Below, piece by piece: positions 50,382 through 59,173 of a stretch of DNA of 64,000 nucleotides. The position numbers were made by a program, and so were the translations under genes. The notes under the pieces were generated by a model that was given only the letters and a program-made list of their open reading frames with translations, was not told where the DNA came from and made no database searches. Within the stretch, counting starts at the first letter, position 1, and each line of letters starts with the position of its first letter. This stretch comes from an uncultured Flavobacteriales bacterium (GTDB taxonomy: Bacteria; Bacteroidota; Bacteroidia; Flavobacteriales_D; Parvicellaceae): positions 36,921 to 100,920 of the forward strand of contig CAJWDP010000004.1 of the NCBI GenBank assembly GCA_913030835.1. The letters are read 5' to 3'.

Positions 50382-52385
50382 ATGAAAACACTTTACACAA
50401 CAATTTTAGCTTGCACATTTATCGGGTTCCTCAACGGACAAACCTATTTTTCGGATGATTTTGAACCTGGTTCGGGTGCCGGGGGGTCTCTTACCAATAA
50501 CAATGCATGGACAACTCAGGTCGTTGTCGCTTCAACATCAGGATTCAATTGGATACACGATGATTTTGGAGGAGATGCTTTTGCAGAAGTTTCCAATTAC
50601 AATTCTACGACATCAACGAATGAAGTAATGCAAACTTGGCTCATAACTCCGGTGATTGATCTGTCTGCTTCTACGATGCCTGTCTTGAATTTTAATAATA
50701 TGAAACGATTCCCGGGGGATGATTTGATAGTCAATATTTCTACGGATTACAGTGGTTCCGGATCTCCATTGGCAGCCTCCTGGACTGATATCACAAGCTC
50801 CTGCACGATGGATGCTAATACGGGAAGCTGGTCATTTGTTAATTCGGGTGATGTAGATATTACGACGGCAGTTTCAGGATCGCCTTCTACCGTTTATCTC
50901 GCTTTTCAGTATTCTGGCGGTGTTTCTGACGGAAGTACGTATGAAATTGACGATGTGATTATTCAGGAGGGACCAATTTCGGTACCTTCAGTACCGATCT
51001 ATGACATTCAGTATACAACATCTCCAGGTGGAAACTCACCATATGATGGTCAGGTGGTTACAACCGGCGGAATAGTAACTGCTTTGGTGAATAGTGCGGG
51101 CGATGTTGGCTACTTCATTCAAAGTGGAAGCGGTGCCTGGAATGGAATTTACGTGAATGATGCTTCAAATATACCTACCAGAGGTGATAGTGTCACGGTC
51201 ACAGGAATGGTGCAAGAGAATTTTAACTTTACGCGAATTACTGCTGTTTCTGCGTACAATGTTGTTTCTGGCGGAAATCCTGAGCCGGCAGCTTGGCCTG
51301 TTGCAACTATTGAGGTGAACTATGAAGATTTTGAAGGTGTGTTGGTGCGTGCAGCCTCTGCAGAATGTACGAATCCATCGGTTGGTTTTGGACAATGGGC
51401 AATTTATGACGGATCTACAGATACCTGTTTAGTGGACGATATCATTTACTCCTATGTGCCTGTATTGGGTAATATTTATGATGTTACTGGTCCTGTTTGG
51501 TTCTCGTATAGTGAATTTAAATTGTTACCAAGAGATGCAGCCGATATATCCGGGTCTTCACTTCAATTTACGGTTTACAACATTCAATACACAACAGATC
51601 CCGGCGGATTTTCACCGTTTAATGGTACAGACGTAACCAACCTGAAAGGTATTGTTACAGCAGAATCGAGTGGCGCTTTCAATGCCGATGAAAGAGGGTA
51701 TTGGATCCAAGACGGTTCCGGTGCGTGGCACGGCATCTTTGTGAGGGATTCGATCAACACTCCATCGATTGGAGACAGCGTTCTAATTGATGGTAATGTC
51801 AATGAGAATTTCAATCAGACTATTATCAGAAATGTTACTTCGTTTAATGTGTTGAATTCTGGAAATACGCTTCCAAACTCGCCGATTATTGCAACGGATA
51901 GCGTAAATCTTGAAAAGTACGAAGGAGTTTTGGTAACAACCGAGTATGCGGCTTGTACCAATCCGAGCATGGGATTTGGTCAATGGGAAATCAATGATGG
52001 AACCGGTCCGGCGTTAATAGATGACATTATCTATTCTTACCCTTCACCGGTCCTTGGTACACAGTACCGAGTTACCGGTCCCGTTTACTATTCGTATAGC
52101 GAGTACAAAATTCTACCTAGAGCAGCTATTGATGTTGAGGTTTTCGCTGGCATACAGGAGATCAACTCAATTTCGAAATTGTTTCCTAATCCAGCTAAAG
52201 ATGTACTCATGATTGAATCATCGAGTAACGGACAAGTTGAAGTAGTTGATATGGCCGGTAGAATTGTTCTTCAAACGACAATAGCAGTTGGAATGAATCA
52301 GCTGAATATTTCATCATTGGATTCGGGTAGTTATTTGCTAAGGACTGCAGATGCTACAGGGATTTCCAGGTTCATCGTCGAATGA
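50382..52385 (+). CDS. T9SS type A protein with anchor-J domain and two OB-like repeats
   Basis: 667 residues from the ATG at 50382. Upstream in-frame codons belong to the overlapping neighbour and are not used; the ATG starts a signal peptide (KTLYTTILACTFIGFLNGQ). Residues about 22-200 are a choice-of-anchor-J-like domain (FSDDFEPGSG, QTWLITPVIDLSASTMPVLNFNNMKRF, YEIDDVIIQ). Two repeats of about 190 residues follow: PIYDIQYTTSPGGNSPYDGQ (about 205) and TVYNIQYTTDPGGFSPFNGT (about 397). Each has GDSVTVTGMVQENFN- or GDSVLIDGNVNENFN-type OB-fold strands and a GFGQW segment. The last 75 residues are a type A sorting domain (VEVVDMAGRIVLQT, LDSGSYLLRTA). OB domains of this kind accompany extracellular nucleases. 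No catalytic motif is present. Confidence 0.8.
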   Translation: MKTLYTTILACTFIGFLNGQTYFSDDFEPGSGAGGSLTNNNAWTTQVVVASTSGFNWIHDDFGGDAFAEVSNYNSTTSTNEVMQTWLITPVIDLSASTMPVLNFNNMKRFPGDDLIVNISTDYSGSGSPLAASWTDITSSCTMDANTGSWSFVNSGDVDITTAVSGSPSTVYLAFQYSGGVSDGSTYEIDDVIIQEGPISVPSVPIYDIQYTTSPGGNSPYDGQVVTTGGIVTALVNSAGDVGYFIQSGSGAWNGIYVNDASNIPTRGDSVTVTGMVQENFNFTRITAVSAYNVVSGGNPEPAAWPVATIEVNYEDFEGVLVRAASAECTNPSVGFGQWAIYDGSTDTCLVDDIIYSYVPVLGNIYDVTGPVWFSYSEFKLLPRDAADISGSSLQFTVYNIQYTTDPGGFSPFNGTDVTNLKGIVTAESSGAFNADERGYWIQDGSGAWHGIFVRDSINTPSIGDSVLIDGNVNENFNQTIIRNVTSFNVLNSGNTLPNSPIIATDSVNLEKYEGVLVTTEYAACTNPSMGFGQWEINDGTGPALIDDIIYSYPSPVLGTQYRVTGPVYYSYSEYKILPRAAIDVEVFAGIQEINSISKLFPNPAKDVLMIESSSNGQVEVVDMAGRIVLQTTIAVGMNQLNISSLDSGSYLLRTADATGISRFIVE

Positions 52386-52427
52386 GGTTTTATTCGTAGC
52401 AATCCTATTTTAGGGTTTCAATTGTGT

Positions 52428-52443
52428 TTGCACTAAAGTGCAA
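52428..52443. promoter_or_regulatory. Dyad upstream of the giant T9SS type B gene
   Basis: TTGCACT and AGTGCAA, 7-base arms separated by 2 bases, lie about 165 bases before the ATG at 52606 and 43 bases after the preceding stop. There is no T-run, so an operator is possible. The remaining intergenic bases (52386-52605) show no clear promoter. Confidence 0.3.
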
Positions 52444-52605
52444 CTTGAATTCATATTATGCTAAAACTCGTTAAACATGTACGTTTAGGGTTCATATATG
52501 ACTTCGTCAAAAAAACATTGAAAATTTGGGTAAAATAGGTGGTTGGAGGCAACTTTTGTATTTTTATGCGTCAGAGCAATACATGTCAAACAAAGACTAG
52601 CCTAC

Positions 52606-55600
52606 ATGAGACAAATAATTCTGTCATTAATGCTGATGTTTACGAGCTACATCGGCTTTGCACAAATATACGGGGGAGAAGGGTATTTAATCGGTACCGC
52701 TGTAGAGATAGGTATTTCCGGTCAATGGGGATACGAGGGTTCCGATATTAACCTGGGTCAACCACCAACACCGATACACTTTCGTTCCAATTCCGGCAAC
52801 CTATTCGGATTCGTAGCGGATCCGACTTTTTCCGGATGGGTGAATTTCGACGGAGATTTCTTTACTCCCGGATCACCGGAAAACGGCTGGGGCCTTGAGG
52901 TAGGTGGAAATAATGGAGCCCAATTTAATAACAACTGTTCGAATTTTGGAACAAATGATATACCTGGCACTTTGAGCAATTATGTAAATAATGCAGGCTG
53001 TATGTCTATCGATTGGGATGGATCGATTGCCGCTTCAGGATACGATCTAAGTATCGGGATTGTTTACTCATTGAAACAAAACGACTTGTTTTACACGACA
53101 GAAGTAACCATAACAAACAACAGTGGTACCGCTGTAGATAGTATTTATTATTACCGGAATGTAGACCCGGATAATAATGTGGAGCTCACATTTGATTATA
53201 CGACAACGAATACCATTGTAGCTAATCCTCCAAGTACTTGTAATAAAGCGCACGTTACAGCAGAACAGGCAATGCCGTGGCCCTCTTACCTTGGTTTTGC
53301 TGCAATTGGAGATATGTTCAGAGTTTGCCATGGAGGTTTTTCTAATCGTAATGCCTCCAATATGTGGAATGGAAATCCTGCAGTTCCGCTTACCACTACC
53401 GTGGGAGCAACAACTTTTGCAGACGAAGCTATTTCTTTGAGCTATCTGATCGAATCAATTCCACCCGGTGGAAGTGAAACATTCAAATTCGTGGTGATAT
53501 TAAATGCGGCTGGTGCAGATGCTGCTTTTGACAATCTTTTCGCGTTTGATTATGTCGGATCTACATCAACAGGAGCTCAATGTGTTCCTATTACGGATAC
53601 AACATACGTAGTGCCTGGATCTACAGGTGCATTGGGAACACCCTGTTCAGATTCTGTTTTGATCGAGATTACAGGTTCTGCAGTCGGTGATTTCAATTGG
53701 GTTTGGAGCCCCGCGACAAATTTGAGTTCGACTACGGGTACAAGCGTTTATGCCTTTCCTACAGATACCATAACCTACACGATAACGGGAACGTCAATCA
53801 GTGGATGCTTTACTACACCGGTTGTTAAGGAGATCGTGGTAATTCCTACTGCATCGAATGACCCGACCGTAACCCCAGCAGGTCCATATTGCCCTGGTGA
53901 TCCAATAGCTATTATGACAGCAGTTGATCCTGGCGGAGAATGGGGGGCGAGCTGCGGCACTTGTATTGATCCAGTCACAGGAGCCTTCGACCCTGGGACA
54001 TTAGCTGGTGGAACGTATCAGATATGGTATGGTTTTACAGGTGGTGGAGGAATTTGCCCGCTTGGGGATACAATAGATGTGATTATTGGTGGGACGAATC
54101 CACCTACTATTGATCCTGCTGGTCCGTATTGCGATGGTCCTGGAACTTATACCTTGACTGCAGACTTGCCTGGAGGGACATGGTCTGCAGCCTGTGGGGC
54201 ATGCATTGATGCTGCCGGTAACTTTACTCCATCCGTTCCGGGAATTGGGACCTACGAAGTGTACTACAGCATTTCCGGAGCTTGTGGTGGCAATGACACG
54301 ATTATGGTGGATGTGATCAATAGCCTTGATGCGTCCATTACTCCTGTTGCTGGTCCAATTTGCGACCAGTCGGTTCCAATTACCATGATTGGAGCGGTAA
54401 CACCCGGAGGAACATGGTCTGCTTCGTGTCCGAGTTGTATTGATCCTGTTTCTGGATCTTTCGATCCGTCGGTAGGTGCAGGTGTGTATACCGTGTATTA
54501 CTCATTTACCGGTTCGTGCTTTGCGATCGATTCGACAACCGTCACGGTTGAAACAGCGATCGACCCTACGATCAACCCGGCTGGTCCGTTTTGTGATTAC
54601 GATCCGGCGTTTACGCTGACTGCATTAAATGCGGGAGGCACTTGGAGTGCGTCTTGTTTAACCTGTATCGATGGTGCCACGGGTAGTTTTGACCCTGTTG
54701 TTGCCGGACCTGGATTCCATGATATTACTTATACCATAGTAAGTACGTGCACATCTGCTGGATTTGAAACGATTTATGTGGATAGTGTTTCCGTGGTGTC
54801 AGTCACTGCTGTGGATCCTTTGTGCTTCGGAAGCTGTGATGGTACATTGACGATTGATGCAATCAATGCAACGCAATACTCGATAGATAATGGAACTTCT
54901 TTTCAGGTTTCTGCTTCCTTTGCTGGTGCATGCAGTGGAACCTATGACATCGTGGTTCAGAGCAGCAATGGCTGTGAGGCAGTGGGCAATGCAACAGTTA
55001 CTGATCCGGCACAGCTTACTTTGTCAATCATAACTCAGGACGCTGTCTGTAATGGTGGTTGTGATGGTAGCATTAACGCGGTCGTTAATGGGGGAACAGT
55101 TTCGGCAGGATACAATTACAATTGGTCAGGCGGAATAGCTTCTTCAACCGATCCGAATGCGATCAATGTTTGTGCAGGGACCTACGATCTGATTGTAACA
55201 GATGATAACGGTTGTGTTATCGACTCTATTGGGATCATTGTTGGCGAGCTTCCATTGTTGGATGCCGGGGTGAATATTGTTACGGATGAAACTTGTTTTG
55301 AAAGCTGTGATGGTCAGATAGAAATTACAGGTACGGCCGGAGTGCAATTTAGTTTAACAGGTCCTTCAGGAACGATGAATAATGCAACGGGGATTTTTAC
55401 CGGATTATGTGAAGGTACTTACGATCTGGTAATACAGGATGCGAACGATTGTTTTGCATATTCATCGGCTGCACTTACTGCTCCTGATCAGGTGATAGCT
55501 GATTTTAACTTTGGTCCTCAGCCAACCTCTTTCATGGAATCTGAAATAACCTTTTTGAACCAATCGTTGAATGCAACCAATTATTCGTGGACGTTCACGC

Positions 55601-56037
55601 CTGGGGTTGAGCCGCCTTCATCAACCGATCAAAACCCGATCATCTACTTCCCGGATTATACGGAAGGTACTTATCAGGCATGCTTAACGGCGATCAACGA
55701 CAATGGTTGTGACAGTACTGTTTGTAAAACGATCATTATTGATCCTGAATTCATTATTTATGCTCCGAACGCATTTACACCGGATGGGGACAATATAAAT
55801 GATACTTGGATGCCTGTTTTACAAGGGGCTGACCCTGATGAGTACGAAGTGTATGTGTTCAACAGATGGGGAGAAGTTGTATGGCACAGTGAAACCTTAA
55901 ATGTCCCATGGGATGGGCTGGATCGGGTTACCGGATTGATGCTGAAGACAGATGTATATGCCTGGAGAATAAAGGCAAAAGATATTATGCTCGGAGAAAA
56001 ACATGAATTCAAAGGGCATGTAACGTTACTCAAGTAA
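52606..56037 (+). CDS. Giant T9SS type B protein with cysteine repeats and SprB-like repeats
   Basis: 1143 residues from the ATG at 52606, which opens a signal peptide (RQIILSLMLMFTSYIGFAQ); the upstream frame to 52543 is not signal-like. Residues about 20-330 form a unique N-terminal region with many Asn and aromatic residues. Four repeats of about 75 residues follow (DNA about 53857-54800), each with AGPYC or AGPFC, GGTWSASC-like and CIDP motifs. Three SprB-like repeats come next (CFGSCDGTL, CNGGCDGSI, CFESCDGQI; DNA about 54810-55490). Then a PKD-like segment and the gliding-motility C-terminal domain (APNAFTPDGDNINDTW, VYVFNRWGEVVWHSE). SprB is a mobile gliding adhesin of Flavobacterium; an adhesin role is likely but unproven. 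Confidence 0.85.
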   Translation: MRQIILSLMLMFTSYIGFAQIYGGEGYLIGTAVEIGISGQWGYEGSDINLGQPPTPIHFRSNSGNLFGFVADPTFSGWVNFDGDFFTPGSPENGWGLEVGGNNGAQFNNNCSNFGTNDIPGTLSNYVNNAGCMSIDWDGSIAASGYDLSIGIVYSLKQNDLFYTTEVTITNNSGTAVDSIYYYRNVDPDNNVELTFDYTTTNTIVANPPSTCNKAHVTAEQAMPWPSYLGFAAIGDMFRVCHGGFSNRNASNMWNGNPAVPLTTTVGATTFADEAISLSYLIESIPPGGSETFKFVVILNAAGADAAFDNLFAFDYVGSTSTGAQCVPITDTTYVVPGSTGALGTPCSDSVLIEITGSAVGDFNWVWSPATNLSSTTGTSVYAFPTDTITYTITGTSISGCFTTPVVKEIVVIPTASNDPTVTPAGPYCPGDPIAIMTAVDPGGEWGASCGTCIDPVTGAFDPGTLAGGTYQIWYGFTGGGGICPLGDTIDVIIGGTNPPTIDPAGPYCDGPGTYTLTADLPGGTWSAACGACIDAAGNFTPSVPGIGTYEVYYSISGACGGNDTIMVDVINSLDASITPVAGPICDQSVPITMIGAVTPGGTWSASCPSCIDPVSGSFDPSVGAGVYTVYYSFTGSCFAIDSTTVTVETAIDPTINPAGPFCDYDPAFTLTALNAGGTWSASCLTCIDGATGSFDPVVAGPGFHDITYTIVSTCTSAGFETIYVDSVSVVSVTAVDPLCFGSCDGTLTIDAINATQYSIDNGTSFQVSASFAGACSGTYDIVVQSSNGCEAVGNATVTDPAQLTLSIITQDAVCNGGCDGSINAVVNGGTVSAGYNYNWSGGIASSTDPNAINVCAGTYDLIVTDDNGCVIDSIGIIVGELPLLDAGVNIVTDETCFESCDGQIEITGTAGVQFSLTGPSGTMNNATGIFTGLCEGTYDLVIQDANDCFAYSSAALTAPDQVIADFNFGPQPTSFMESEITFLNQSLNATNYSWTFTPGVEPPSSTDQNPIIYFPDYTEGTYQACLTAINDNGCDSTVCKTIIIDPEFIIYAPNAFTPDGDNINDTWMPVLQGADPDEYEVYVFNRWGEVVWHSETLNVPWDGLDRVTGLMLKTDVYAWRIKAKDIMLGEKHEFKGHVTLLK

Positions 56038-56055
56038 ACATCAGTTACAATTACG

Positions 56056-56090
56056 AAAGGGCCTCGTCAACTAGATGAGGCCCTTTTCTT
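56056..56090 (+). terminator. Rho-independent terminator after the giant T9SS gene
   Basis: A 13-base stem with one G-T pair (AAAGGGCCTCGTC with GATGAGGCCCTTT, 56056-56086), a 5-base loop and then TTTTCTTTT. It lies 18 bases after the stop codon and also separates the convergent gene at 56117. Confidence 0.88.
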
Positions 56091-56116
56091 TTGTTGGTGG
56101 ATAAGAAACGAATAAT

Positions 56117-57958
56117 TTACTGCTTAATAAACCGGATGGTTTTGTGTTCGATACCTGAATTTGTATGACATTCGATGGTCAATAGGTAAACACCTGACCC
56201 CAGTGTTGAAACATTTATATCGTGAGAACTTGTGCCGATTTGTGGGATGAATGCTTCGGTAAACAACAACTTTCCGGTTAAATCAACAATTTGCAACGTC
56301 CCGTATTCTGCACGGACTTTACTATCCAATTTTATTTGTAATCTATCATTTGCAGGGACTGGGCCCAATTCAATTGCAATAGTTGTGCTTTCATGTTCCG
56401 CTGTTGATGTCGAACCACCACAATCAAAATAATCATATCCATCAATTTGATCAGGCATATTGTTCGCATAGCCGTTAGTTGAAATGTTTGGAATCGAAGG
56501 GGTTGAGAAATCAATATCATGTGGTGTAAGGTTGATCGGCATAAGCGCGTCAGGATCCGGTAGAACAAATAGATCAGAGCTTCTCCCTTTTGTGAAATAC
56601 ATATTGCCATCATAGCAAGTTTGAATTTTTGCCGTCGGATGGAAAAGCCACAAATTCGTGTAATTTGAACTAGACCAAGTTGGACCGGTTCCCGTTGTGC
56701 TGTTATAAGAATTCAATGGATCGGATGTTTGAACCTGCAGTCTTGTGATGTAGTTTGGTCCGCTAGTGGTTAGGTCAATTTGCCCGAGGTAGGATAAATT
56801 ACTATTACCACTTGATTGGTAACCACCGCCGCAAAAGTATAAGTAGTCACCGCTTGGACTAAATTCCACCCCAACTATTTTTCTTTCCATATTTCGGAGC
56901 CAGTCAAATCCTGTTCCTGTACTAATGTCGAATTCCATAGGGGCATGATATTGTGATAATGAACCCGATACAGATATTGTAGAGTCGAAATCAATCAAAA
57001 GTTCAGAGAACTTGATGGTGGTTGGTAAAGCGGCAAAGGCTGTTGGAGAGCTTACGTCAAAGAGATACGCTTCTTGTTGATTGTTGTTTTGTGATCGAGC
57101 CATAACCAGAAGCTGATTTGAGTTTGGGTCTAATTCGATAGGGCTTCCTGCTGCCATCAATGACCAGCTATAGCTTGATACGGTGCTTGAAGTGGCGGCA
57201 TGAGCGATTGTCTTACTCGTGTCAATAACAAATTTATCTACCTCAAAAGTTGAGCTGATAACGGTGCTTCCAAACGCCTGGTCGCGACGTTGAGCATAAA
57301 TATCATGATTGCCAACAAATGAGCTTGCCGAAGTTGCTTTTCCGGGAAAATATTGATAATTGGTTCCGCCTACATCCAATAATCTGTCTTTTATCGGTCC
57401 CGATCCATCAGAAATGTATTGGGCAGTAGTACCCATAACTTCTACCAATGAGTAAGCCAGGTAAGAAGCTTGGTACCCCGGGCTGGTGCTTGGGTAGCTT
57501 GAAGGAGCAAGATTATAGATGAAAAACCATTGATTTACTGAGCCCGGTCTGAGCACAACCTGGATTTCGTCGTCTCCCGCACTTGCATTCATTTCTCCAC
57601 CGGTTACTATAATCTGATTTCCGCCTGCGTCGTACAGATTAAGCTCGGCAGTAGCAGCATTGAAGTCTCCATTATGAAGTGTAAAAAACACAAGCTCGCC
57701 ACATTCATTAACTCCAGCATGCGAAGGCCCAACCTTATTGCTGCTTCCACTAGGGATATCCATAGCTATTGGGGTTGAAGAATTCCAAATTACATATTGG
57801 TGCAATGTGGTAGAAGTTAAATCCTGTGTCGGACCACTCTGTTCAAATCCGGTTACAAGAGGCCAAACGGGTAAGCCAAGAAATTGGCTGTTAGTGGTGC
57901 TCACAAATAGAATGTTTGCGATAAAACAGGTGATAAGGTATAGACTGAATCGGTTCAT
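56117..57958 (-). CDS. Propeller-like T9SS type A cargo protein
   Basis: 613 residues from the ATG at 57956-57958, which begins a signal peptide (NRFSLYLITCFIANILFVSTTNSQ). The upstream open frame is not signal-like. Blade-like segments recur: PNSNQLLVMARSQNNNQQEAYLFDVSS, VGVEFSPSGDYLYFCGGG and LGQIDLTTSGPNYITRLQ, which resemble the WD40-like propellers of Bacteroidota surface proteins. The last 75 residues are a T9SS type A sorting domain (LQIVDLTGKLLFTEAF, LGSGVYLLTIEC). No enzyme motif seen. Converges on the giant type B gene with a terminator between. Confidence 0.75.
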   Translation of the reverse strand: MNRFSLYLITCFIANILFVSTTNSQFLGLPVWPLVTGFEQSGPTQDLTSTTLHQYVIWNSSTPIAMDIPSGSSNKVGPSHAGVNECGELVFFTLHNGDFNAATAELNLYDAGGNQIIVTGGEMNASAGDDEIQVVLRPGSVNQWFFIYNLAPSSYPSTSPGYQASYLAYSLVEVMGTTAQYISDGSGPIKDRLLDVGGTNYQYFPGKATSASSFVGNHDIYAQRRDQAFGSTVISSTFEVDKFVIDTSKTIAHAATSSTVSSYSWSLMAAGSPIELDPNSNQLLVMARSQNNNQQEAYLFDVSSPTAFAALPTTIKFSELLIDFDSTISVSGSLSQYHAPMEFDISTGTGFDWLRNMERKIVGVEFSPSGDYLYFCGGGYQSSGNSNLSYLGQIDLTTSGPNYITRLQVQTSDPLNSYNSTTGTGPTWSSSNYTNLWLFHPTAKIQTCYDGNMYFTKGRSSDLFVLPDPDALMPINLTPHDIDFSTPSIPNISTNGYANNMPDQIDGYDYFDCGGSTSTAEHESTTIAIELGPVPANDRLQIKLDSKVRAEYGTLQIVDLTGKLLFTEAFIPQIGTSSHDINVSTLGSGVYLLTIECHTNSGIEHKTIRFIKQ

Positions 57959-58093
57959 GTTAAAAGTTAAAGTGTAGTTGCGATAAATTATCAAGTTATC
58001 CAATGTAAGCAAATAAGAAAGTACTGACAATAGACAATTAACGAAAACTACTTTTGGGTTTACCAAAGGCGATCTTTCATTAGAACATATGTA

Positions 58094-59065
58094 TCAATAG
58101 CCCGTCACTTCCCTGACTTTGGCTAAAGTAGCTGATGCGACTTTTTTTGCTTTTTCTGCACCGTCAAAAAGCACTTTGTCGATTTCGTGTGTATTGGCCA
58201 TGTAGTGCTCGTAACGCTCCCGTTCCTCAGAAAATTTGCTTAATAGCTCATTGGAAAGATCTTGTTTCGCATGCCCCCAGCCGTAACCGCCTTGAGCAAG
58301 CTTCGTTCTCATGCTTTCCGCTTTTAATGGAGCAATTTGCTTATACAATTCATACACCGGTGTCTGGTCTGCAACTTTGGGCTGTTCTAATGGGGTATCG
58401 TCAGTAATGATCTTTTTGTTGATGTATTTTGTTAATTGTTTTTCGGATAAGAATACGTTGATACAATTGTCTCTCGATTTACTCATTTTTTCTCCATCCG
58501 TTCCCGGTACGAGCATGTTATTCTCTTGCAACACGGCTTCGGGAGCTACAAGGATTTCTTTTTTTACCGAATGGTTGAATCTGGATGCTATGTCTCTTGC
58601 CATTTCCAGATGTTGCAGCTGATCTTTTCCTACTGGTACCAATTCTGCATCGTAAAGGAGTATATCCGCAGCCATTAGAACAGGATAGGTGAATAGACCG
58701 CCGTTCACATCTTCTAAACGATCCGCTTTGTCCTTGAATGAATGAGCGAGCTGCAGCCTAGAATAAGGAAAGTAGCAGCTAAGATACCAGGTGAGCTCCG
58801 TAACTTCCGGGATATCACTTTGTCTGTAAAACACCGTTTTGTTTGGATCAAGACCAAAAGCCAACCAGGTAGCAGCTACAGAATAGGTGTTTTGCCTAAG
58901 CAGTTCCCCATCCTTGATCTGTGTTAGCGAATGCATATCGGCAATAAAAAGAAAGGACTCATTTTCCGAAAGGTTTGCCATTTCAATGGCCGGAAGAATG
59001 GCCCCAAGGATATTCCCAAGGTGAGGTGTTCCTGTACTTTGTATCCCTGTCAATACTCTTGCCAT
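58094..59065 (-). CDS. trpS: Tryptophanyl-tRNA synthetase
   Basis: 323 residues, a class Ic synthetase charging tRNA-Trp. The HIGH-like motif is TGTPHLGN (11-18) and the KMSKS motif is 193-197 in GTDGEKMSKSRDN. DMHSLTQIKDG, YPVLMAADILLYDAELVPVGKDQLQHLE are also diagnostic. The first residues MARVLTGIQS are the standard start. Length agrees with bacterial TrpS. Divergent from plsC. Confidence 0.97.
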   Translation of the reverse strand: MARVLTGIQSTGTPHLGNILGAILPAIEMANLSENESFLFIADMHSLTQIKDGELLRQNTYSVAATWLAFGLDPNKTVFYRQSDIPEVTELTWYLSCYFPYSRLQLAHSFKDKADRLEDVNGGLFTYPVLMAADILLYDAELVPVGKDQLQHLEMARDIASRFNHSVKKEILVAPEAVLQENNMLVPGTDGEKMSKSRDNCINVFLSEKQLTKYINKKIITDDTPLEQPKVADQTPVYELYKQIAPLKAESMRTKLAQGGYGWGHAKQDLSNELLSKFSEERERYEHYMANTHEIDKVLFDGAEKAKKVASATLAKVREVTGY

Positions 59066-59081
59066 TCGCTTATTTTGTGAT

Positions 59082-59089
59082 CAAAATTA
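59082..59089 (-). promoter_or_regulatory. -7 box of the trpS promoter
   Basis: On the minus strand TAATTTTG matches TAnnTTTG exactly, 16 bases before the trpS start codon, giving a leader of about ten bases. A TTG at the ideal -33 distance is not present; the nearest is 23 bases upstream. Confidence 0.4.
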
Positions 59090-59173
59090 GCAAATTGATT
59101 GTTCATTATTCGCAATAATCGAATATTATTGTTGGTAAGTTAGAGCAAGTTAAAATTCTAACTGTGATCGGTA

